DNA of 64,000 nt from Mesostigma viride (taxonomy: Eukaryota; Streptophyta; Mesostigmatophyceae; Mesostigmatales; Mesostigmataceae): positions 5,940,085-6,004,084 of the forward strand of contig RPFO01000165.1 of NCBI GenBank assembly GCA_009746045.1. The letters are read 5' to 3'. Of the stretch, positions 31,814 through 41,461 are shown piece after piece (position 1 is the first letter of the stretch; each line of letters starts with the position of its first letter). Position numbers and translations under genes: made by a program. Below the pieces are notes generated by a model. The model did no database searches, was not told the origin of the DNA, and saw only the letters and a list, made by a program, of their open reading frames with translations.

Positions 31814-31885
31814 CACAGGTCGGACAAATATAAATGATATTTGGCCGTATTTGCGCATTTGATTTATAAATGTTGCATATTTAGT

Positions 31886-32115
31886 CCACTAAATGTATCC
31901 AACGGCGAAAAAGTTTTCACCAAAATATTTAGATGTATCCAACGGCGAAAAAGTTTTCACCAAAATATTTAGATGTATCCAACGGCGAAAAAGTTTTCAC
32001 CAAAATATTTAGATGTATCCAACGGCGAAAAAGTTTTCACCAAAATATTTAGATGTATCCAACGGCGAAAAAGTTTTCACCAAAACATGTAAATGTATCC
32101 AACGGCGAAACCGGC
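31886..32115. repeat. Left subterminal 40-bp direct repeats of the hAT element
   Basis: Five full units and one partial unit (GTATCCAACGGCGAAAAAGT...), period 40, lie 70 bp inside the left end. The same unit in the same orientation repeats near the right end. Such arrays often bind the hAT transposase; that role is inferred. Confidence 0.9.
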
Positions 32116-32406
32116 TTTGAATATTTAAATGAATCTAAATGAATATTTAAATACTCGTGCCGCCAGGGCCTTTAACTTTAACATCTGAAGTTTCAGTTTC
32201 AGTCTGAACTGGCCGCGTCTGCGTCCTGCCTCGCGCGCCATTAGGAAACTGAGCGGGAAATGCATGTGCCTTAAACTTAAACTTGTAAGTGCCCAGCCGC
32301 CATGTGAACTGGGCGGGATAAACAAGGACGTGGACACCACGGACTTTTCGACAGGCACGCGCGTGGGCACGCAAACCTAAACTTAAACTTGAGACCTAGG
32401 ACCTAT

Positions 32407-35244
32407 ATGGGAGACAACGAGGCGGGCCATGCCGATGACGGCGGAGGGGGGTTAGGGAATGCGTTGGATGGTGCTGGTGAGGCAGAGGTAGGAAGCCGCC
32501 AAGTCCTGAACTTATCCTCCTCGGATGAAATTTCAACTGATGGTGGGTCTATGCTGCAACTGGCAGTGTTTGATGATGTCGCTGGCAGCTCTGGAGTGGC
32601 TCATCGCCAGGCCGGGACCAGCACAACTGCAGCCGACGTGGATTTAAATGATGTCGGCGAGAGGCGGATCAGCGCTAGCGGTGACAACGGCTTGCAAGCA
32701 GCAGCGTCAGCCTCTGCTGCAGATGATGGCGGTAGAAAATCTGATGCTCACTTGGCTGCGCAAGAGGCCATCAAGCAGTGGAAGATGCCTGTCAAGTTTG
32801 CCCTCGCGGGCTTGCAAAAGTGCCCTGTGCCGCCACACAAGACCCGCTCCATCCTCCACGACTACGGCGTTCGCTGCCAGTACAAGGACGACAAGACAGG
32901 CAAGGACAAAGGGGAATGGTTCTGCCTTGCGTCGAAGAAGTGCCGTGACGCCGGTACGAGAGTCACGGTCTACAAGTATTCGACATCTAATGCTACGAAG
33001 CACCTGGAGGTAGCTCACGGCCTTGCGTCTGATAAGTCGGCACAGGTCGCTCAGAACGCTGCGGCGCTGGAGGGACACGTGAAGGCAAACCAGCAGTCGA
33101 CCCTCTTCCAGGACAACCCCTTGCGATTCCTGAAACTGGAGTGGGTGAAGGCTCACATCGTGCACAAGTTCCTGCCCTTCTCGTTCATGGACGACACTAT
33201 GCGGGCTTACACGGCGCTGTCTCACCTGCCTGATTTTCCAGCGGCCTCGCTGAACGCAAAAGCGGTCAAGCAAACCGTTGTTGAGCTGTATGATGCGACC
33301 AAGAAGACGTTCACGGTGTCGCTGCTGGAGGACGTGAGGAGCAGCCCCCTGCCCATCTTGACCGCTTCCATCGATCTCTGGAAGTGCAAATTTTCAGGGA
33401 TGAAGTACCTGGGTGTGCGTCTCTTCTGGATCTCAAGGAAGTGGGGGTTTCGGACAAGCCTGCTGGCTGTCAAGCAGTTCAAGCCATCCAGTGAGCTGAT
33501 CGCGTCCGGTCGGCTCTCCGAAATCGTCCGCGACTGGTTTGTGTCTGTCTTGGATGAGTTCCAGCTCAAGGCATCCGACCTGTTCGCAACCGTCACGGAC
33601 GGGGGGCCTGATGTGCGTCGCTGCTGCAATCTGCTCCCGGACGCACCATGGGAATGGTGCGCATCGCACATGCTCAACGTGGTGATGCAAGAGTCCTTTG
33701 GCACGGGGCTGGACGCGGCCAAGACGAAGAACCCGGGGGCTCGTGCCATCTTCAAAAGCATGAAGGGTGTGCTCGAGCACATGAACAAGAGCGACAAGGC
33801 AGCTCAGTTCTTCGAGGAGGAGGAGGGGGCATCCGGTGCAGCAGGCGTGAGGAAGCACGTTCAGGCGGTGCCCCAGCGCTGGGTATCGCATGCGAAGGCG
33901 ACCTGCCGATTCCTCGAGCGTGCCGAGGGGTACAAGCAGCACTGGCTCAGTTATGAGCAACAGCCGCTGCCCTTGGACGATGTGCAACTGCTGACGGTCC
34001 GGGAGCTTTACTCGCTAATGTCACCCATCAGCGATGCGGTGCGCGCAGCGCAATCCAAGAAAGCGCCCATGGCAGCCAGTGCCCTTGGTGACTTGGTGAA
34101 GATCCGCCTCACCCTGGTGAACGAAGCACAGCCCCTGACCATGAAGAATCCGGCAGCAGATGCGGCGTATGAGAAAAAGGAGAAGGAGCCATCCCGGGAG
34201 TCCGGTGGTCGGGCAGCGATTCCTCCCTCTCGCCCTGTCCCTGAGAAGAGGGCGCATGGCTCGCTTCAGCTTGTCACGCAGACGACACGCGCACTTCTTG
34301 CCGAGGCGCTGGACAATTAACCGCTTTTTTGCGGACCGGTATTTCCCATCCAAGCGGACCCGCCGTAATGGCGAGCTGAAACACTTCCCGCTCTTTGACA
34401 TGGTGTCTGTCCTCCATCCTCCCTTCAAGGACCTGGGCTATGTGGAGAAGCTTGTTGCGCTTGACCCGGTCTGCACGGGGGCTGCTGCAGAAGTGAAGGC
34501 CGGGGCCACCGCATTCAGGGATACCATCTGGGGACGTGTGGAGGATCTGACACGGAAGGTCGCGGAGGCATCCCGCAACAACGCTGCAAAGGCAAGGCAA
34601 CCGGAGAGTGCCAGCAAACGGCTGCGCACCATGCTGGGCCGTGCGGAGGTGGAAAGCGTGGGCAATACTTCCCCCAATTGGGAAAGCCTTGTCGCCGTGG
34701 GCATGATTGGATCCACTGAGCTGCCGGCGGAGGGGGTTGCGAGTGCTCAAAAGTCCCCACGTGAGATCGCAGCAGAGGAGGTTTCACGTTATACCGCAGC
34801 TACAAGGTTCCGGCGGAGGATATTCTGCCCTTGCTGGATGCATCCAATGTTCTTCGATGGTGGAGTGACAAGGGGCAGACTATGTACCCCCACCTGGCCG
34901 TTGTGGCCAGGTCGTGCTTGGGGGTAGTGCCTGGCTCAGGCGTTCTTGAGAACGATTTCAGCCAGGCCTCCAACCTGGTGAACCGGCGGCGTTCGACGAT
35001 GGACCCCACTTTTGTGGAGATGGTCAACTTCCTCCACGCCGGGGAGGATGACATCCCCATGGACGTGCCGGAGATTCCTGTCGCTGAGCAAGACAGCTAC
35101 ATCCCCGCACGGCTGCGAAACCCCGTTCTCCAGGCCAGGTTGGCTGCCTTAGAGAACGGGGATGGAAGGTCGCAGGAATCTGACGATGATGAAGATGACC
35201 CTGAGGTCATGGCAGGTGCAATGCCGATGACTGCCCCAGATTAG
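32407..35244 (+). pseudogene. hAT transposase with BED finger and hATC domain, two frameshifts
   Basis: The first ATG in frame is 32407 (MGDNEAGHADD). The BED-like finger (CRDAG...SNATKHLEVAHG) is at about residues 190-215. Catalytic region: ILTASIDLWKCKFSGM and ATVTDGGPDVRRCCN give the first two Asp, and WEWCASHMLN is the CxxH motif. A shift at about 34315 separates LLAEALDN from RFFADRYFPSK, and a second near 34800 separates it from VPAEDILPLLDAS. The C-terminal hATC dimerisation domain is intact (SGVLENDFSQASNLVNRRR, about 34930-35000). The tail is acidic. Confidence 0.87.
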
Positions 35245-36117
35245 AATCTGCTCGTGGACTTCATGCACTACTACGCTCGCGGCTTGATCTGCATGGGCAT
35301 GATAGAGTGTGGTTGATTTTTAGCTCAATGTGGGACAAGCTCCAAGTCCTTCTAGTTGCTGGATTTGTTGCTTTCATATTTCTGTGACTTAGGTATTTCA
35401 TATCTCATTTCAAGTCGTACTTGGTGACAAGATATCCACCGTTAGAATAATGGTTGGCCATTGGCTTGGTCAGTTTTGCGTGGCTTGAATGGGTTGGGTG
35501 CTGAATGGTGGGATGGTAAGTGTAGCCATCGCATCACTAACACTTACTACAAATCCATCTGAAATGGATGTGTAGTATGCATTGCATTGGCTTACTTTGT
35601 TGCAATGGCATTGGATTTCGCAGCCCAAACGTTGCTTTGGATTGTTGGGCATATCATGTGTGTCATGTCTAGCTCATTGATGACATCATATTTGATTTGA
35701 GGTCATAACATGGAAGACATCCAACTTCATAATGATGCATGTGCAATTGGCTTGGTCAGTTTTGCTGGCGTGGCTCACTTGAGCTGATTGGGTGTTGAAT
35801 GGTGGGATGGTTACTTGTGATAGCCATCTCACTGATTTAATAGGTGCATTTGTTTGCCTTGCTTGGACTTGGTTGCATTTTCCATTAGAATTTTCATCCA
35901 AGTAAAGACATTGTTGTCATATCACTCTCACTTGGTACAATTTGAATTGGAGTGTAAATTTCTATCAAGTGACATGGCTATTGATTGATTAATGAACCAC
36001 GTGCTATTCATTTCAGGCCATCAAGCTTATAAATTCAGACCTTAGTCATGATGTAAGTGCAACCTTTTTATTGACCTAGCTAGACCGCGGTTGAAAAAAA
36101 AATAAATTAAATCATAA
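35245..36117. other. Non-coding interior of the hAT element
   Basis: No gene is seen. A partly conserved segment is duplicated (35465-35545 and 35750-35835: TTGGCTTGGTCAGTTTTG and GAATGGTGGGATGGT). At 36097-36117 an A/T tail precedes a LINE 3' hairpin on the minus strand. Confidence 0.5.
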
Positions 36118-36165
36118 CATGACTCCGTTGGGAGATCATGTACCACATATTCTAAATTCTTTGAT
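36118..36165 (-). mobile_element. Short LINE 3' end with terminal hairpin
   Basis: 36118-36140 is a hairpin (CATGACTCC-gttg-GGAGATCATG, one bulge), preceded on the plus strand by an AATTTA-like tail. The following bases match the LINE 3' block at 46581 (TAACACATAT). It is a very short 5'-truncated copy in minus orientation. Confidence 0.5.
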
Positions 36166-36174
36166 GTATGGGTG

Positions 36175-37152
36175 GAGTGGAGGATGCCGCGTATACTATA
36201 GTGATTGCTGTCATCCGCAACCTGTATGAAGGGTCCACCACTTCGGTGCGCACTTCTTACGGGACCACGCCCCCATGCCCTTTACAGAAGGGTGTGTGGC
36301 AGGGCTGCGTGCTGTCGCCCTACCTGTTCATTATTATTGTTGTCGAATACGTAATGATTCAGGCGCGCAAGCGATTTGCCCGCATTGTGGGCAGGGAACC
36401 AGGAGTGCAGGTTGCTAACAAATTCTGGCATGGCGGTGCGGACACGGAGATTCGGCTATAGCAGACATCATTTACGCAGACGACACCACCCTCTTCGAGG
36501 ACACTGAGCACGTGCAGACATGGCTTGACTGCCTGGCTCTCGAGGCCCGTGCAGTGGGGCTTGAGGTCAGCAAGAAGACAGAGGCCCTGGCGGTTGGGCT
36601 CACCAACTCAGCGCCGCCCCTCTATCTCCTAGACGGCTCTCAAGTCCTGTATCGGGACCGCGTTAAGCTGCTGGGCAGCCTGCTCCCCAGCTGCGAGGTT
36701 GATGTGGACCATCGCATCTCCCTCGCCTGGCACGCTTTACGTCAGTACCGGACCCTGTGGCGCAAGCCCCTGGGCAAGATCGAGAAACAGGACCTGTTCA
36801 AGGTCCTCGTCCTTCCTGTTCTCACGTATGGCGCCGAGACGTGGACCCTCACCGCCGACCTGGCCCGCAAGCTGGACGGCGCGGTCACCAGCATGCTGCG
36901 TTCCATTTTCAGAGTAGGATACGCTGCTCATGTCCGCAATGAGGACCTGTACCAGGGCATGCCCTATATCACCAGCACCATTAAGCAACGCCGCCTGCAG
37001 CTTGTACTGTAGGGCACCTCGCTCGCACCAACCAGGTAGACACCTCACGTGGCCCCCCCGCAGGACTGCGACCAGCCCAGCCTGGCCGGCACCTCCTGAC
37101 GTGGGCTGGGCCTAGTGATGTTAGACGCCGCAAGGCCCGCACCTTCAAGGAA
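36175..37152 (+). pseudogene. LINE-B reverse transcriptase fragment, copy a
   Basis: It starts in mid-domain (IRNLYEGSTTSVRTSYG) and runs through QGCVLSPYLF, a frameshift near 36455, IIYADDTTLFED, and the long C-terminal region with VLPVLTYGAETWTL. It is interrupted by copy b at CACCTTCAAGGAACA. The sequence is almost identical to 37495-38430. Motif style (YGAETWTL, LGSLLPS) resembles RTE/Craft-type LINEs. Confidence 0.85.
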
Positions 37153-37157
37153 CAAGA

Positions 37158-38585
37158 AGGTACAAGAACAAGGGGTCGCCTGCCGACCCCGGCAACTACA
37201 GAGGGGTGTGCATTCAAAGTGCCCCCCTCAAGCTTCTTATGCGGCTCATCCTGAACCGCCTGCGCACGGCCCTGGACGGTCACCTCAGCGAGACTCAGCA
37301 CGGCTTTCGCTCAGGTCGCAACACAGTACAGGCGCTCTTCGCTACTCGCCGACTGGTGGAGGAACTGCAACGCCTTCAGCCTGGTGAGTCCCCTTTGCAC
37401 CTTGTGCTGGTGGACTTCATCAAAGCCTTCGATTCGGTTTTCTGGCCTGCGCTTTGGGACATCCTCGAGTTGTTCCGGATTCCCCGCCCCCTGATTGCTG
37501 TCATCCGCAACCTGTATGAAGGGTCCACCACTTCGGTGCGCACTTCTTACGGGACCACGCCCCCATGCCCTTTACAGAAGGGTGTGTGGCAGGGCTGCGT
37601 GCTGTCGCCCTACCTGTTCATTATTGTTGTCGAATATGTAATGATTCAGGCGCGCAAGCGATTTGCCCGCATCATGGGCAGGGAACCAGGAGTGCAGGTT
37701 GCTAACAAATTCTGGCATGGCGGTGCGGACACGGAGATTCGGCTAGCAGACATCATTTACGCAGACGACACCACCCTCTTCGAGGACACTGAGCACGTGC
37801 AGACATGGCTTGACTGCCTGGCTCTCGAGGCCCGTGCAGTGGGGCTTGAGGTCAGCAAGAAGACAGAGGCCCTGGCGGTGGGGCTCACCAACTCTCCGCC
37901 GCCCCTCTATCTCCTAGACGGCTCTCAAGTCCTGTATCGGGACCGCGTTAAGCTGCTGGGCAGCCTGCTCCCCAGCTGCGAGGTTGATGTGGACCATCGC
38001 ATCTCCCTCGCCTGGCACGCTTTACGTCAGTACCGGGCCCTGTGGCGCAAGCCCCTGGGCAAGATCGAGAAACAGGACCTGTTCAAGGTCCTTGTCCTTC
38101 CTGTTCTCACGTATGGCGCCGAGACGTGGACCCTCACCGCCGACCTGGCCCGCAAGCTGGACGGCGCGGTCACTAGCATGCTGCGTTCCATTTTCAGAGT
38201 AGGATATGCTGCTCATGTCCGCAATGAGGACCTGTACCAGGGCATGCCCTATATCACCAGCACCATTAAGCAACGCCGCCTGCAGCTTGTAGGGCACCTA
38301 GCTCGCACCAACCAGGTAGACACCTCACGTGGCCCCCCCGCAGGACTGCGACCAGCCCAGCCTGGCCGGCACCTCCTGACGTGGGCTGGGCCTAGTGATG
38401 TTAGACGCCGCAAGGCCCGCACCTTCAAGGAACAGCTAGCAGAGGATATGGGGGGCCTCGGCCTCTCCGTGATTTGGAAGAAGATGATGGACAAGGGCAA
38501 GTGGGCCCAGGTCATAGAGGACAATGAGCCCCCCCCAGTGGGGAAGCGCCCGCGTGTGCAGTCCCGCGGGAGGCACGCCAGATAG
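37158..38585 (+). pseudogene. LINE-B reverse transcriptase and C-terminus, copy b
   Basis: The frame is open from YKNKGSPADPGNYRGV (RT start motif) through LVLVDFIKAFDSVF, GVWQGCVLSPYLF and IIYADDTTLFED to the stop at 38585. Catalytic Asp residues are present. The endonuclease and ORF1 are missing, so the copy is 5'-truncated. The region after RT carries the same conserved segments as the minus-strand copy at 45592-46392. Confidence 0.87.
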
Positions 38586-38778
38586 CTCCCCCTCGGGCAG
38601 CGTGCGGCTGCCTAGATAGATGTTGTAGTTAGAATGCTGTTAGGTAGATGTAGTAGGTAGCCAATATAGATAGATTAGACCGGTAGGAATGTTGCACCCA
38701 TCCATCCATCCATCGGGGTTAATTAATGCTCCGTGACTCCCCAACGGGAGCACGAGTCTAATTAATTAATTAATTAAT
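38586..38778 (+). mobile_element. 3' end of LINE-B copy b: CATC run, hairpin, AATT tail
   Basis: After the stop come about 110 bp, a short (CATC)n, CGGGGTTAATTAA, a hairpin (TGCTCC at 38727-38732 with GGAGCA at 38747-38752) and an (AATT)n tail. The same layout closes the next copy. Confidence 0.85.
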
Positions 38779-39135
38779 TCAAGGAACAGCTAGTAGAGGA
38801 CATGGGGGGCCTCGGCCTCTCCGTGATTTGGAAGAAGATGATGGACAAGGCCAAGTGGGCCCAGGTCATAGAGGACAATGAGCCCCCCCCAGTGGGGAAG
38901 CGCCCGCGTGTGCAATCCCGCGGGAGGCACGCCAGATAGCTCCCCCTCGGTCAGCGTGCGGCTGCCTAGATAGATGTTGTAGTTAGAATGCTGTTAGATA
39001 GATGTAGTATGTAGCCAATGTAGATAGATTAGACCGGTAGGAATGTTTGCACCCATCCATCCATCCATCCATCGGGGTTAATGCTCCGTGACTCCCCAAC
39101 GGGAGCACGAGTCTAATTAATTAATTAATTAATAG
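38779..39135 (+). mobile_element. LINE-B 3' fragment, copy c
   Basis: A 5'-truncated copy beginning CAAGGAACAGCTAGTAGAGG and covering the last 50 or so codons, the 3' untranslated region, hairpin 39082-39107 and tail 39112-39134. It is directly joined to the tail of copy b. Confidence 0.87.
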
Positions 39136-39465
39136 TGATACCGGTGGTATAATCTGTGGTATAATATTTAAACTATAAATCATTTTTCAGAATATTTATG
39201 AAAAATACTGTGTGAAAATATAAATATATACCATAGAAAGTATACATTTATATTTTCACTCTGCTGTAAGTAATTATATTTTTAATGTATATAATATTTA
39301 ATATATAATATTTGATTTATAATATTTAAACTACATTTAGATTTCAGACGAATGGCCTTTCGGCAAAAAATATTTAGATTAATTTGAACGTGAAACCCCG
39401 TATATAATATTTAAATACCATTTAGATATATTTGAGACAAATGGCATGTCGGCAAAAAAATTTGG

Positions 39466-39682
39466 ATTAATCCAACGGTGAAACAGTTTTCACCAAAATA
39501 TTTAGATGTATCCAACGGCGAAAAAGTTTTCACCAAAATATTTAGATGTATCCAACGGCGAAAAAGTTTTCACCAAAATATTTAGATGTATCCAACGGCG
39601 AAAAAGTTTTCACCAAAACATCTAAATGTATCCAACGGCGAAAAAGTTTTCACCAAAACATCTAAATGTATCCAACGGCGAC
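39466..39682. repeat. Right subterminal 40-bp direct repeats of the hAT element
   Basis: Same 40-bp unit and orientation as 31886-32115, with a diverged first unit (ATCCAACGGTGAAACAG) and a partial last one. It ends 35 bp inside the right inverted repeat. Confidence 0.9.
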
Positions 39683-39970
39683 CGGTAAGCAGCCAAAAGT
39701 ATTTGAATCATATTTTATTTATATTTGTCCGACCTGTGAACAAATGGGCCGACCTAAAAGTAGTATAAAGGGCGTTTTGGCCCCTCATAGGCAGGGATCT
39801 ATACCAATGCATCCGGCCGAAGTCCAGTGGCTTCCGTGGTCTAGTAAGGCTCCGTTTTAGCCACCGGACATCTTGATACCCTAGGCTTAGCAGGGATTAA
39901 CTACTGGTTATATTTGGAATAAACGTACACCTATCAGTTTACCTGGAAACTGAAGTTTTCATAGTTCGAA

Positions 39971-40636
39971 CAAGGGGGGTACTCAAAAAGTTGAAAATTG
40001 ACATCATGCTGGATTCGAGTAGATCTCGCGAAAACAAGCATGTTTGCCACTGGTCGCAACCCCAGGGGGTATCTAGGTAAGAAGTTACAGAGCCTCAAAA
40101 CCCGTTAACTTAAAGGGTAGGTAGGTAGGGTGCCGGGCCTATATGTTTTTTTTGCAACAAAACACTTGGATTTTCTGCTAGCTCCCTGTATGGTCGGAAT
40201 TTTGAAACGGTTTGACGGACAAACTGATAGCACTTGGCGAGCTGAACCCAAATCTGCAGTCAAAATTTTCGCAGGTACCATAGAGGGGGGGGGGTTGCCC
40301 GCAAGATGGTGCTGCCCCTAGGCACGGAAGTATGCTGCCGTCTGCCACCACTACAAGGCTTCGGCTATCCAGCGCCGTGCCGTGCCAGTATCGCGTCGCG
40401 CCGGCCAACGACCCATCAATTTCAGAAAACCGGAATTTTCCCATACACCAATATGCTCAAACGGTAGAGCTCGCTGAGACGATCATTTTTGCTCCCTAGG
40501 TCGACCCTTATAACCCTTGGGACCTCAGGGTTTTGCTAGGTATAGCGCCTAAGTGCTAGGTAGGTAGGGTCCAAGGGCCAACTTCTGGAAAATTTCAGCA
40601 TGGTGTCTTTTATTTTTGTTTTGAGTACCCCCCTTG
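39971..40636. mobile_element. Small non-autonomous DNA transposon-like element
   Basis: Perfect 18-bp inverted ends CAAGGGGGGTACTCAAAA (39971-39988 and 40619-40636), with weaker inverted similarity for about 30 bp more (GACATCATGCTGGA against GACACCATGCTGAA). No ORF of note. I found no clear target duplication, so the superfamily is undetermined. Confidence 0.55.
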
Positions 40637-41461
40637 CTAGTGCCATCACAAACATACAAAGATACTCAGCGGGGACAGTAGGATTGAGGCTGTGGTAGTA
40701 CAGTACAGTAACGCCTCATAACTCCTGATTCCAACCACAGATTTGCTGGAAAGCCTGCAAAGTTCCGAGTTCCATATGACTTGTCAGTGTTCAGATAAAC
40801 AGTGGAATCTTCCCACGCCAGTCTGTGATACGGTGCCAGACAAGGTACAGAACGCGGACTTTTCTGCCACTCACAAGTCACAACTGCATATTCGCTTGCG
40901 TGCACGACGTCAGCCTGCAACAGTCCCACATGCCCTATCGCACAAGCCACGTAAGGCGTGAGCGTTTGGTTGCCTCAAGTTCAGCTTGTTCACATAGCAA
41001 TTTAGTAAAATAACGCGGTTCTCTTGGAGTAGATTCCTCCGGGGAGTAACATCAAGTTAACTCTTCGGAATCTGTAATCCAACGTGCCAACACCACAAAA
41101 ACAACACCGAAGCACGTGAACTCCTTGTCAGCACGATTCTGTCCGCCACGCGGCGAGACGTGCGAGTGACAAGCATGATCTTTGATGCATATTCCTCAAG
41201 TTTCCCGCGTGCTGGCCTGGCATATCGTAACGTGGCGCTGTCAGTCACGCGGTTCGTGACCAATTTAGTGGCTCGAGGCAAGCAGAAGTGAGCAATCCCA
41301 TGTACTTTCCTCAAACATACATATTCGGCATTCGACGAGAGAAAGAAAGACGGGCTCCTTTTACGAAGACGAACATTTTAAAAGAAAGCTGCATCTGAAG
41401 CGAGTCAATGAGCCTTTCCGCCATCGAGTTGTGCAGGGGCTAACAAGTTCGTAAGGTAACC
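40637..41461. other. Upstream region of the Ig-repeat gene
   Basis: No supported gene. Presumed to hold the promoter and 5' untranslated region of the gene starting at 41462. I cannot point to a convincing TATA box. Confidence 0.4.

Larger units (their letters stand above)
31814..39738 (+). mobile_element. hAT DNA transposon (7925 bp) carrying LINE insertions
   Basis: 22-bp perfect inverted repeats (31814-31835 and 39717-39738, beginning CACAGGTCGGACAAATATAA) are flanked by the 8-bp duplication AACAAATG (31806-31813 and 39739-39746). An 8-bp TSD and the hAT transposase inside agree. The extra length is largely LINE copies at 36175-39135. Direct 40-bp repeats lie just inside both ends. Confidence 0.92.
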
